A stretch of DNA of 64,000 nucleotides from Sympetrum striolatum (Eukaryota; Arthropoda; Insecta; Odonata; Libellulidae). The translations under genes and the position numbers were made by a program. The stretch spans positions 8,556,001 to 8,620,000 of the forward strand of contig OX388348.1 of the NCBI GenBank assembly GCA_947579665.1, read 5' to 3'. Positions 9,531-22,900 of this stretch are shown here, one piece after another. How positions within the stretch are numbered: position 1 is the first letter of the stretch; each line of letters starts with the position of its first letter. Under the pieces are notes generated by a model. The model did not search any database and was not told the DNA's origin. It worked only from the letters and a program-made list of their open reading frames with translations.

Positions 9531-12369
9531 TTTGTAGATTATAACTCCTGTCCAGAATCATTAGAGAGATGAGGCTCTGAATAGGAACAGAGATACTGGT
9601 TCATTTGTTGATACATCTCCTTCTTTTAAGAGAAAACTGTTCTTAAACTTGACATGATAATTATATTAATCTTTCAATATCTTATTTTTGCACAATCCTT
9701 ATTGTTTTCGCTAATTTTTGTATTTATTTATTATATCGCATGTATTTTGGGACTTTCCTGTTTATAATGAATAAATTATTATTATTAATACTTACGCAGC
9801 ATTCTTTGGTTTTTGTGGGGTTTATCAAGAGACGTAAGTCTGAGTGCTTCACTAATACCTTCTTTAGTCATGCGTTGTTACAATTTAATTCTCACTGCCT
9901 TGCGCTGTCCAGAGGACATGAAAGCTAATCACAGTCATTTATGGTACATTAGTCACTACATACCTTGAGTCAATGATATCTGCGTTAAATAGTTTTAATT
10001 CATGATAGCCAGGAATTATTTGAACTATTCGTGGATGAGTTCAGTCTCAGATAAAAAGATGTTATCAAAGATATACGTCGCAACTATCCAGGTACTGCAA
10101 AGCAAAATTAATACCTTCGCTCCTTCCTAAATAAGCAATAATTAAATACGAAGCAGTGACAAGTAATTAGTCAGTGTTACAGATAACCAACGACGTATCC
10201 CCGAGATACATTACATCCAGCGATGTCTCAAGAGGTATTGCGACCAACGGTAGAAGCAATTACGCAACCCCGAAAAACAGTTGATCGCAGGCATTTCGTA
10301 ATTGTATGCAGGCGAACCATTTACCCTTCCCGGACGTTTCATTTAAGTAAATCACTTGGCAACGATTTCCTTCAAACGCTAAGAGAATCGTTGCATCACT
10401 CTCGAGATGTAATTAGCACCGCGTTAATGGATTTAACACTCGAACGTTCGCCTTAGTTCAAAAGGATTCAATTTATGATCTACTTTAAAAAGGTTGTTTT
10501 TTTAGCGGTTTGCATTTACACCAAGGCCGTGTATTAAAAGTTAGTGCACAAAAACTGAGATCACTCGTAAAAATAAAAGGATACTTCGTCTAATTCGTTC
10601 CATGACTCATTATTCCAAACATTCTCATACATCGAAACACATTTCCCCAAAAGAGATAATAGTAAACCACTTAATTCGTTCAAGACATCATAAACAGCAA
10701 CCAATAATTGCCATTCCCAGCAACTGCAACCCTTTTTAGTGCTTTGTGGCTCGCGAGCGATGCTGTATGAATCGAGCAGTCCCATCGGTGGAGTGAGAAT
10801 AAAGCCAAACCAAACAAGCAGTGGCTCGTATTTGGGGCAAGTATGAACATTTGGGTCTCAATGCTTGCTTGTGAAGGAGAAAAATTGAAGATTAGAGGAG
10901 CTCGACGTATCGCTGGGTTATAAATAATTTGTTAATAATATTTGAACGGAAAGAATTTCGTTTGAATTACACGAACGTATTAATGGAATAATTGTAAATG
11001 TAATCGATTTAGTTGAGTTCCTCGGAATTACTCGAATGAATAACTGAATAAATGGGGCACCCACATCCGAAATTTTAAAGGTAAAAAATTAAAAAGCTCG
11101 GCTTTATGTAGCGCATTGTCGGCAGTTGCGATGATTATGGAAGTACATTTGAGAAAGACTTCAGTCGGCAATGAACGTTAATAAGAGAAGAAGATGCTGA
11201 GATAAGTCGTTTTGAGAACCGCGATATAAACATGCTTAAAAAGAAGCTTGAAAGCTTGATATATTATCCTATTATAGTGAGAATAAAATCATTTAAATCT
11301 TCCGTAAATTGTGAATAGCTAGTATTAAAAGTGGCAAAGCTCCCAAACGAATTTAGAGGAAGATTGGATCTAACGATGAATCCATGAATTAAGCCGGTCA
11401 TACTGCGAATACATAAGATAGGGGTGTATAAGATATGATTTAGGTTTTTTCCTTAACGGTATTTATCATTATTTTAAGAAATCTCAGAGAAAACAAGTGG
11501 TATTCGAGGGTTATTTGGTGGATATTCAAATTAATGTTTGAGGATAACTTGCAAACTCTGCTATAATAATAACTATTTACTTATCACAAACAGGTTTATC
11601 AACCCAATTAAATGTGATATGATATAGATATGACCATCAACAACTCGCAGAAATATTAAATGAATCCTAGTAAAGTTTTAAATGCGTGATCGGGTGGGCA
11701 GGTAGGCGAGTGAAAATAATGCATAGGGATACTTACAATTCTTTCACAACCGAATCGAATCACTTTATCTTCGAAATCTCAGTAATTTAAATCGTGGGAA
11801 TCTTCAAGATGCTATTTGTAATTCCTATTCGATTTCCACATTTGATAGTTAAACCAGGAAGAATTCCTATTATCATTCGAGATAACGATCGATCTTCGCT
11901 GAAGATTCGAGATGTTCGTTATCTCAATGTTTTCACTAAGATTTACTATTTTGATCAATTAACACTTGAGAAAGATGTTGAGAGTTTTCTAGAAGCATGT
12001 CGCCTCTCACGTTGCAATCTCTCGTTGTCTACGAAAAGAGTGTAGTTGAAGAATGTGTTATCTCCTCAGTTTCCTCGAGTGCATCGTAGGAATTGTCGAA
12101 ACAAAAACAAAAAATTGTAGTAAGGAATAGATAACAACGTTTTTTCATTTCAAATCACACCGAGAGGCAAAATATTGGTTTTTGTAGTTATAGTAATTTT
12201 ATATTAAGATTCCGGATGGAATTAAATGGCAATGAAATTCTGGCAGGATTCGTTCTCGTTTAAGAAATTGAGGGTCGAAACGAAAGGAAAATAGAAAGAC
12301 TTGTTCCGCAAAGTAGACTCGCGTTGGGGAGCGCTTGTCACAGAGGGAGAATAATTCCCAATTTAGCTA
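9531..12369. other. No gene; one decayed retrotransposon fragment
   Basis: At about 11040-11130 (+) the sequence matches 2709-2790 (GGGCACCCACATCCGAAAT, AAAGCTCGGCTT), a worn copy of the non-LTR RT. Open frames at 10223-10456 and 11794-12045 resemble no family and are not annotated as genes. Confidence 0.45.
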
Positions 12370-12832
12370 CAGTAGAACTCCAGTTATCCGAATCAATTGG
12401 GACCGGACCCCATTCGGTTAGTCAAAAATTTGGATAATTAATTAACTTTTGTACGTGCATTGAAAACGGGAGAAAAAACTACATGTATAGTATTAAAAAG
12501 AGCTATGTATTAATTAATTTAAAAAATGGTAACACTTTGACATGTTAAGCGTACATCACTTCTAAATACTAATGAAAATACTTTAACTAAATCAAACTAA
12601 TGTAGTAGGTATTTACATTATTAGATTTATTTTTATAAAACATTTTTAATCAGTATACTCAGCCCAGCGGCAGGCGCGTGTGTTTTTTTTTTTTCGTGTA
12701 GGTTTATTCGGTTTCCACCGTTATGCTTACCACGTCAGCGAATTTAGAACTGCTATATGAGATGGTGTCCTAAAGCGATTCGGATAATCAGCGATTCGGA
12801 TAATCGGAGTTCGGATAATTGGACTTCTACTG
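12370..12832. mobile_element. Tigger/pogo-type MITE, 463 bp
   Basis: Begins CAGTAGAACTCCAGTTATCC and ends with the inverted form GGACTTCTACTG, flanked by TA on both sides. Related motifs (TTCGGATAAT) repeat near both ends. Ends and TA duplication fit non-autonomous pogo/Tigger elements. No coding sequence. Confidence 0.75.
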
Positions 12833-13777
12833 TACTTCTCGCATTATGTGGACCATGTTCTTACAAGTCTACACTCTTCTACAAAATCTTAACAAAACAT
12901 GCTCGAATATTTCTAAAATGAAAATAGTGTTAATTTCAGTCGATTAAAGAGTTAATATTCTCATTATACATATCTCAAATTTAATTAATGAATTGAAATT
13001 TATGAAATGAAATTATATTTTCAGAATCAAATTGAAGCAGATGTACATTTAACTACTTTGTAGAAATATTTTTGTATAAATATCATCGTATTACTTACGA
13101 AGACTTCAGAATTATTATAAATATCATCTATGGCATTGAAGAAGGACCGACGAATGCTCTACATGAAGTACGTCATCGATCAGATAATTTTCTCGATTTA
13201 ACAGATTGGTTAAATTAGAAGGGAAGGATGATTTTAATTTGGGCATTTTTCGTTCGCACAATGTATTAAAACGTTTAAAAAATAACTAAATATTTACCTT
13301 ACTATCCTTTACCTTTAATTTCCGTTTCTCCAATTACCATTGTTGAACGTCTTCAACCACCTCAAATCTGGGAGATCCATATCTTCATCATATCAAACAT
13401 TTCGCTACTCTCTCCTCATCAATTGCTTCTCAAGCTAATCTGTTTCATCACATTTCACCGTAGCTACGAGCTTCAAAGGCCCAATTACATACATTTCATA
13501 ACTAAATGCTAAATTTCAAGCGTAGAAGCCCACATTATAAGCCCCCACTGTAACATAGCCATTCTGATACTGCGTGGATGATCAGATCAGAAAATAGATA
13601 CTAGTAGCATTTTTGCAAGTAATAAGCGAAGGTAATGGATTAGGGAGATGGTGCACCTCCTGCCACAGGCCTAAAGGTGGCTTACAGATGATTTATATCC
13701 GTAGTATCCCGTGTATATCCATAGATAAAGAAAGCAATGCACCACAAGTGTCTCTAATGTGATGTTCTCTTTTGAAG
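12833..13777. other. No gene; non-LTR tail fragment at about 13549-13695
   Basis: 13549-13695 matches the 3' end of the RT element at 3060-3260 (TAACATAGCCATTCTGATACTG, then GGTGCACCTCCTGCCAC and AAAGGTGGCTTACAG). The rest holds nothing recognisable. The missing SLC12 N-terminal exon could not be found. Confidence 0.5.
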
Positions 13778-13928
13778 GATCCGACAGAAGGGAAAGGTCA
13801 CGGTGGAGGTGGAGGTCACGGAATAAAGTTAGGATGGATTCAAGGAGTCCTGATTCCCTGCCTCCTCAACATCTGGGGAGTGATGCTGTTCCTTCGTCTT
13901 TCGTGGGTCGTTGGACAAGCAGGAATCG
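13778..13928 (+). CDS. SLC12 exon 1 in window: linker and TM1
   Basis: Acceptor TTTTGAAG and donor GTAAGT. Encodes a Gly/His-rich linker, then TM1 with [14 protein letters not shown]. The Leu and Trp of LNIW line the Na+ site and Asn-Ile touch K+ in vertebrate NKCC1 (family knowledge); all are kept. Starts in phase 0, ends in phase 1. An ATG at 13772 reads in frame through the acceptor, so a short alternative start is possible but less likely than splicing. Confidence 0.9.
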
Positions 13929-16900
13929 GTAAGTATGACGTAATTTTTCGGCCACTTGTCACTTTCCAGAAGTTTCTAAGAAATTGGATTCATGAACGTA
14001 ATGGCAGATGACGCTTAATAAAGATAATTAAAAAGATGCGTACGCATTAAAGAAAATAGAAACGCGGAATATAAAAAATATCCCGTAGAATATTATAGTA
14101 GACGAAAAAATAAGTGTGGCAGAATAAGTTCAGTTATCGTCTATTATCTGTAAAAATAAAAACAACAGTACTACAGTGACGAAATTTGAAGGAGGGCCAA
14201 ACATTTATACTGCGAAAAAAAATAGTTTTCGATATTTGAAGATAAAAATGTAAATTACATCATTCGAAGGCATGCAACCGGGCGAGTGGACAGCATTCCA
14301 GCTATGGCTCCTATCCCAAGGTCCGGCTTCGAATCCCGGCTGATTGGATTTTTCCGATCAGGGAATGGTTGTGTGTTTTCGTTGTTGCTGCAAGTTCATG
14401 AGAGCTTAGGGGTACTTCACCTATAAAAGGCAACAGTAGATAAGCATTTAAAAAAATATTGTGAAAAATATGTAAAAGAGTGTTTACACTCTTATGAGTA
14501 TATATACCTACTCATAAGAGATATTTATTCAGAAAAATTTTCAAGTAACACCTTAATAGTAACAACTATTTTATATGGACTGTGTCTGACTTAATTATTG
14601 TAAGTTTGGTCGGCAACTTAAAATAATAGATAAAGAATTCTCTTATCTCAGCTTGTTTCGCTTTTCTTAGGTTCGTTGGATCGATAAAAGGAAAAAACAT
14701 CACATTCGAAAGAGGACGATGTCAATAATCGAGTTTCCATTATTTCTGCGACACGTTAAAATAGATTACCGATTGAGTATTCATTTATCATCTATGACAC
14801 GCGATCTTATATCTTACGCGAACATAAGACGAACGAAAAAGATAACCGAAATTAAAACAACCGAATTCCATTATTATAGATACTGCGCGGTTGTTTAATA
14901 TCAATTTGATAATTACTTTATTTCTTCTTAATTTTTTACTACTATATCCAGCTTGATTTTACAAGATTCAAGAAAAAGATTGTTGATTATTTTAATCTCG
15001 ACGCAATTACTGATAAGGGACGGTTATTGGTTTAAAAAACACTGATACTGTTTCCAATTTTCAGCGTTTAGGAAAGCATCCATCCTCTTTGAAACATTTA
15101 CGTCATTTCTTGCACGATGAGCAAATGAAATGATTTTTTTGGCAAAAGGCTTTGATTAAGGAAATTATGGAAACTTCGTTTTATGGTTTCTGTGAATACT
15201 AGTAATCACTTCGTTGCTTTTTCACAGAACTGAATTTTAAGGGAACAATTGGCAGACCCGAGTATACATACATATATTTTTTGAAAAGGTGCTAAAATAC
15301 AGTGAATCTTGTGATTGTATCAAAATCAATAAAATGCAATATTCTTGCACTATTTAATGTCAGTACCCTCGTTTCAGATATCGCGATTTTATGGTCAAAC
15401 CGCATGTCTTACTTCTGTATTATTGTTTGAACTATAGATTGATATCAATCAGGTAAGGAATACAGCAACTGACGAAATATATAACTTATGAATTTCTTCA
15501 TTCTACGACAATTCCAGCAAAAATACAAAGTCAACCTTCCTAGATACTATTAAATGAGCAGTATCGATCGCTCAAGGGTACGATGTGTTATTTTTCAGCT
15601 GAAGATGAGAACTCGTGGTAGGGTATCTGTTAGGAAAGGAGAGAACGAACCTTATATCTTATTGAAATCATCTTTTCTTTTTCAGTTCAGTCCCTGATTA
15701 TCATCGGAATATCGGCCGTCGTTTGCATCCTCACGACTCTGTCACTTTCTGCGATCAGCACCAATGGAGAAGTCAAAGGAGGTGAGGTTCACAGCGATCT
15801 TCCGGATTTTAATTATTATTTCAGCTATTTACTTTTATAATTACTTGCCATTAAAGATATAAATAAGCCCGAGAGAACCTCAAACCTTAAAAAATTAGTT
15901 ACCAAAAGATTTTGAGAGGGAATGAGGCTAGATGCACTTTGCCGCAATGCCAGAACAAGGTAATGCGGAAAGTGTAGACGGAAAAATCAGTAATATTACC
16001 TATAAATTTGCAGTTTTCTTAACTTTTTAAAGAGATTTTTTTTCTTTTAAGTGGCGTAATTGGTTAGCATAATTGAAAATCGTTCATATCGTACTAGTGT
16101 TTACATCATCTCAACCATTAGCAGGTCTGGAGCGAAACTGAATGAGAATTACACTTCCCTCTATATTGCTCCAAAATACCGATGAAATATTTCTAGCTCA
16201 TCGATAAATTGGACTAAATACATACAGCGTTAAAATTTTCATGTTAAACTTTTCAAAAAGTATTTTCAACCTGCTCAGAGAGTACAGACGGAAATGACAT
16301 CGTGGGAGTTCAAGAACATATCTAATTTGAGAGACATTTATGAAAAGAAGTAATTTCACTCAAGGCAAGGAGAATTTATGGCAAAGTTTCTTTAATGATG
16401 TAAACGGAGACGACTCTGCTATTACTTTTCATTTATTACCGAAGAAAGATTTCAGATTCTCTTCCATTAACTCGTAATCTAATAACTCTGATTGGTGCTA
16501 ACAAGTGCTAGAGGCTTACAAAGTGATTCAAAGTTGGAATTCAGAATTCGTGAGAACTTCAGAAAAAGGAGATGTTCGGACTTCTCGATATCGGTCAATT
16601 ACATTTAGAGGAAGATCTCGAACCCTCTGTGGCCACACGCATATTATATAATTTTAATATAAAGTCACGAAATCTCTCTGCTATCAAATCGAGGTGGTTT
16701 CAGTCTACCTGCGTTTTTTTGGGACAGGAGTGTCGATTTACGAAACGATAATCTTTCAGGTGGAATATACTACATCATCTCTCGATCTCTTGGACCCGAG
16801 TTCGGTGCTTCTGTTGGAGTTGTGTTTGCTTTTGCGAATGCAGTGGCTGCTTCTATGAACACCATTGGCTTCTGCGATTCCCTCAACAATCTTTTGGCGG

Positions 16901-19900
16901 AAAGCGGACTCAAAATAATCGACGGCGGAGACAACGACGTCAGAATCGTTGGCGTGGTCGCCATCTTCATCATGGTCATCATCTGCGCCGTTGGCATGGA
17001 ATGGGAGTCAAAAGTGAGCGCGTTCATCTGCAAAAAGAAAAACTTACTGATTTGTAAATTAAGATTATATTTCAAATAAATTCGAGTATATCCATCAATT
17101 TTAGATGAAAAATAATAGTCGACCAAAACGCGAAAGAACGAATGTGGTCTAGAAAAATGTAGACAGACGATAATTTTCGACCTCATTTGGTTCTGAACGA
17201 CACGTCGCACACTGGTTCAAATGGCCCTTCTCGCTGGCCAAAACTCAAAAAAATGACTTTTGGATTTTCGAAGTTTTGCCAATGTATTCTTGTAGAGGAG
17301 ACTCTGGCGCGTTTAGAGTCGTAAAGGACAATTAAAAAATTTTGATACCTGCCACCCTGGGCAGTCGACAATCAGCTCTTTTGAGAGCACTGCGCGACGC
17401 TCCGCTGCCGAGTTTCACAGTGCTTTAGACAGGTGGCTATAGTATTTCAACCAAGAGGCCGTTTTCAATTTTGTAAAAAGAAAAATATTGATGAAGGTAT
17501 GTAGAATAGTTTTATGAGCTTACATTTTCAAAAATGTTTTATCTTCTTTGTTAAATGTTATGCTAAACGTACGCCTGATTTTTATATTTTTCGCTTTATC
17601 CACGATGAACTAATGGGGTTATATTTTTTTGTCCACATATGTCCACGCTGGTATTTACAGGAAATGTTTACTGAACTGTCTATTAATGGAATATTGAAAG
17701 TGTAGCTGCACGAACTTGCACCTTCGGAAATTATTACAATTTTAGTGTTACCGTGCACGCTCTCGTGCGCGTCTCGCATTCCGTTAATGATGGCGAGAAT
17801 CCGCTTCACCTATCTGGGCTTAAAAGGGCCCAAGTTTAAAGGCTTTTTATTAATAATTTATATCGTTTTTCAAGTACTCAGAAAATAAACAATAACCAAA
17901 CACCAATTTGATATGTGAATTATCAAATTTAAAATGGCGGACGTTTTTGAAAAATATTCGGTTTATGTCTTTGAAAATATTTACTATTGCTTTTTCGGAG
18001 TTGCTGAATACGAATTTGATATAAGATAAATAAAATTATATAATACGATTAAGGAAATGGCAAAATAAAGAAAAATTAACATGAAAATTTGTTTACTTAT
18101 CAAATAATTACAGACAATTTGTATCATTAATTAAAATCATAATCGGACGCAGACGCAGCGGTTTCTGGAAGTGGGCAACTTGTTCTTGATTCATTTACTT
18201 CTTGAAGTGGTAGTAGAAGATCTAAAACAGTAGATGGTAATGGTTCACCATCTTTCATTTTTATTTTCTGAAGACTTGTTATGAGTGGATCTGATGATGC
18301 AAGAAGCCGATGAAAAACGTCAGACATAGTCTTTTCTCGTGCACATTTTCGAGAAAAACTTTCGCGGTACCGACGAATGTCCTTATTTCTTGCTTCTTGA
18401 GCATCCTCGGAAAGTTGTCCGATTGGTAGGACAGACTTTTCTATTATGGCGTAGCCATGTATTAAAACAACATGTACCGATGTTGGCATATGGTACCAGG
18501 GATAAAGCTCAATATATCGTTTCGCAACGTCTAAGCAGTAAACTTTGAATTTATCTGTATTCACAGCGAAACCGCATGATATTGTTTGCAAAATGACTTT
18601 GCAGCTCGCTATGAATTGTTCGTCTACATTTAAAATACTTGCTGTTAAGGCAACGTCCTTGAAAAACCGTCGGGCAGTATTTCCGTCATTGGTACTGCCA
18701 AATCCTTGCTTAGGCATATCAATGAGTAAACCTAATGCAGCTTTAAATTTAGTTTGGATCTGTTTCTTACGATCTCTAACATTTTTCTTCTCAGCGGCAG
18801 AACGTGCCTGCCATTTACCTGTCCCATCATGTACTTTGTAAGCAATATGAAGCAGCCATTCCATAAACCTTAACCATGCGTGTAAGGATGAGATTCCAAA
18901 ATTAAGTTTCGAGCCGTCACATTCTTTTTGTTCTGCCATTGGTAAATTGTTGAAATTTTTCGACGTTAAATTACATAAGTAACATCTTTGTGCTGATGTT
19001 GTGTCAGTTATAGCATTTCTTACCTTTCCATCTATCATTGTGAAGGATAAGTCATATGTTACATTAAATTCTCTATCATCTATTACTATTTCAAATGCGG
19101 CGAGAGATTCTATTTGATCATCAATGAACTTTTTTTCATGCTGAATTGATTGTACTGTCTCTTTCATAAATTGTAATCTCAACGGCCTGCAGTAACGGGC
19201 CGAAGAAGGCCTTGGGTTCTTCCAAATGACAACCTGCTGGCCAGAATTGTCGTCTATAGCTTGAAATTGCAAAGGAACTACAGATGTAAAAAATGCATAA
19301 GCGTCAGAGCAGTCGCTCTCGTCAAATTTTTGCTGATACTGCCGCGATGGCGAACCATCACAGCCCCATTTCAAAATTAATTTCATATTACTGATGACGG
19401 AACTATCGAGCGTTTTGATGAAATCAGACAAGACTTGAAATAATCTAGTTGTAGTATGATCCAATAAAGCCTGTAACTTGACTTCCGCGCATCTTTCCGT
19501 TATTGTTATTGAAGACTCCGGTGGATAGCAACGAGATTTAGCAGCTAATATTTTACTATAACTAGGATAAACCGAAGCGCCTCTATTTTCGTTTGTTAAG
19601 TCTCGAACCATATTGTACGTTTCTTTGGTCATTTTACCGCTTATTATTAAGTTTAAAGCAACATCTGAGTTAATTTCTTGGGGTACTGGCCTGGAAGATA
19701 ATGCGAATGCTGTCTGATACCGAGAGGCTCGCATAGGAGAGGTGGTAGTAATATCTTTCAGAACCTTTGCTGCAGCATGGGACCCAGAAGAGCGAAGACT
19801 CATTTCCGTCGCTTTCGTCAATACCATTGTACTTGTTAAATCACGGATTTCACTAACTTTTCGGCGCTTACTCCGTTCACTGGATGATGTAAAGTCCAAA

Positions 19901-22900
19901 GAGGGTCTACCAGTTTTGCGGCTTCCATCGGAGCCTGATTTGCTGGAACTCGGAGCTGTTGTTTTCATCTTCATGAAATACGCATTCTAAAATATAATAT
20001 TAACATTAGCTTTAAAGTGGGACAAATTTTTACATTAAAAATTACATTCATATCAGCAAATGACAAATATACAAACCTCAATAGTTACGTCATTGTCAAG
20101 CCATTTTTCATGAACGTCATAAAATCGCTTCAGAATTCTTTGTGTTTCGTTCCATTTTTTCTTAATTTTACCTATCGTCATCCGTATTAATTCCTTCGAA
20201 GCTTCAGAAATTGTGAAAGGACAACCTTTCATTTCCTGGAATTTTTCTTCCAGAAATTTTATTTGTGTTTTAAAATTAGAAGTCCATATATTCCTCAGTA
20301 TCACGAATAATTCCTTTCGTGTACAAACAATTTGTTCGCATGTACGTCCTGTGAAATTTGAAATTTGTGTTATACACAATACGTAACTTCAATTTCTTTT
20401 AGTAAATTTAATGTTTACTAGTTTAAAAATCAATTAAATGTCTTAAAATGCCTCATTATTTAGAAATTAATAGAAAAAACATTACTCTGTTTGGTTTAAT
20501 AAATATAATCATATAAAAATTTTAACTATACCTGGTGAATAGCTTGAAGAGGCCATTAAGCCCGGGTGGCCACCAAATACGAAGCGAAGCAATGTTGAGC
20601 AAAGTTCCGCAGCGGACTACACATTCACAATCCAACTGTTCACTGTGAATTTCTCAAAAGCACTACTAACGAGCCTAGCTTTGCATTCGCACCCTCAAAA
20701 CAGTCACGTGCAGAAGATCTAACTAAGCGTTTTATCAATCTGTTTGTCTCTCAAAAGTAATCTTAATCTCTGTTTTTGCGAGGAGTAAACGAATCAGCAA
20801 TTTCGAATTTTTCTCCTGGGAATCTTATCTTATGGTTTGAGTTGTCTAACTAAAGGATAGGCTTAAGAAGTGCACGCGTTGAACATTGTGTGCAAAACAC
20901 TCGTATCATAGCGCCCCATTGATATCGATGTTGGCTCTAGGCCTGCTCTGCTACCAAAAACATCACCTTAGCTGATATCGGAGCCATATTTACAGGCATG
21001 CAAAGCTTTCACTGAAGTTATCAAGCAAATGATTGTAGTTTTGTACTCTTCAGCAGAAAAAAACATAGAGCTAGTCATAGCTCATGACTCTTGGGGGGGG
21101 GGGGGGTTGAACCCCTAAACCCCCCCCCCCCCCTCGCGGCGCCAATGTACGAATGCAATAAGAATTTTAATTAAACGTATTATTACATATTATTATGTAA
21201 TATTACGTATTGTTACATATTGTTGCGTAATATTACGTATTATTTCGTATTATTACGTATGTGATATTATAAATAATATGTGTTGAAACAGGGTGACTCT
21301 GCATTTTTTTAATTGATCATTACAATAAACAAGGTGGAGATGATTGCCGAGACTTCTTCTTGTTTATTCCATTCAATATTGATATACACTTCAAAATGAG
21401 ATTGGTTTTGTCGCGCAGTTATGCTTATGAGCGTGCACGGTAACACTAAAATTGTAATAATTTCCGAAGGTGCAAGTTCGTGCAGCTACACTTTCAATAT
21501 TCCATTAATAGACAGTTCAGTAAACATTTCCTGTAAATACCAGCGTGGACATATGTGGACAAAAAAATATAACCCCATTAGTTCATCGTGGATAAAGCGA
21601 AAAATATAAAAATCAGGCGTACGTTTAGCATAACATTTAACAAAGAAGATAAAACATTTTTGAAAATGTAAGCTCATAAAACTATTCTACATACCTTCAT
21701 CAATATTTTTCTTTTTACAAAATTGAAAACGGCCTCTTGGTTGAAATACTATAGCCACCTGTCTAAAGCACTGTGAAACTCGGCAGCGGAGCGTCGCGCA
21801 GTGCTCTCAAAAGAGCTGATTGTCGACTGCCCAGGGTGGCAGGTATCAAAATTTTTTAATTGTCCTTTACGACTCTAAACGCGCCAGAGTCTCCTCTACA
21901 AGAATACATTGGCAAAACTTCGAAAATCCAAAAGTCATTTTTTTGAGTTTTGGCCAGCGAGAAGGGCCATTTGAACCAGTGTGCGTCGTAAGGCATCAGA
22001 TATGGATATTTTAAAAATTATAAATTTTGAAAATTAAAAAGGTTCAATTGATGCGAAACACAATGTCCGTGAAGAGAGAGGTTTTCGATGCGACGGCCAC
22101 AACTCGAACCTATCAACCGATTATTTTAGAACGAAATGTTGAATTTAGCCAACTTTCTTGTATAAGAAGACTGTATAAACATTCTCACAATTTCGTATAT
22201 CTTGACCCATTCGAAAGTATCGTCGACTTTTACGAGTCGAATCTGTGAGTAAAAATAGTAAACTTTATCTCTCGTATCCCTTTTTACGAACTTTTTGAAA
22301 AGCTCCACTGGAATTACCTTAACAATCATCATGACTCAGGGGTCTACTTACAAAAGGTATAGATTAACGGTGATTTTAAGCAAGTTTCTGGCGGTAGACT
22401 TAAACTTGAGATTAAAAAAGTAAACATACAGTAGACCTGTATAGTAGTCAAATTAGCCGTCGGCGATTCTCCCGCAAAGCCTCCGTTCCTTGCGTAAAAC
22501 TGACAGCCATGTATTCTTCGATATTAAAAAAAGGCAAGATAATAAAAAGCATAAATTTTCTTTCAAAGGCTCAAAATATCCTGGTCGTTATAATCATCGG
22601 AGCAATAGTGGACTTCATCGGAGGAGCAATCAAAGGACCAGCTACCGATCTGGAGAAGGCCCAAGGTTTCACCGGATTGAGCAGTAAGTTGTTTTGGACG
22701 TGAGAATCGATATCCAACCGAAATACTTTGAAATTTCTGAAAATTTCACTTCATTTTAATGGAATACCTATTTTAGTTGCATATGTTTGAGAAGTAAACT
22801 AAAACATAGGTAAAATACGAAGAATGCGGTAAGAGTCATAGTCTCGGGTGCAAGAGATGCAACAGAAAAAGCTAAATAGTTCATACATAATGCTATGGAT

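Larger units (their letters stand above)
17208..21983 (-). mobile_element. Complete Transib DNA transposon
   Basis: A 4776-bp cut-and-paste transposon in SLC12 intron 3. Both ends read CACACTGGTTC inward. The flanks carry the same 5-bp duplication CGTCG (17203-17207 and 21984-21988), matching the GC-rich CGNCG target preference of Transib. Inverted repeats are 555 bp each. The only gene is a RAG1-like transposase on the minus strand, antisense to SLC12. The rest is 5' leader (20557-21428) and 3' spacer (17763-18126). Without it, intron 3 would be about 775 bp. The preserved ORF, exact duplication and apparently identical repeats suggest a recent insertion. Confidence 0.93.

Noticed and set aside
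10223..10456. Possible SLC12 N-terminal exon (EVLRPTVEAI resembles the RPTLDEL-type motif of the N-terminal tail)
   Set aside because: The similarity is four residues, the surroundings do not match the tail, and no donor gives the needed phase 0 join with confidence.
11794..12045. 83-codon open frame
   Set aside because: No recognisable domain, no splice context and no support beyond length.
13772..14011. A 79-codon frame starting at ATG 13772 as a complete small gene
   Set aside because: It is SLC12 exon 1 read through its donor into the intron. The conserved TM1 ends exactly at GTAAGT.
16770..17210. 146-codon minus-strand frame
   Set aside because: Lies antisense over SLC12 exon 3 and has no family features.
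21420..21677. The 62-63 codon frames shared by both Transib ends as a second gene
   Set aside because: They occur in both repeats only because the repeats are identical. No start context or domain.
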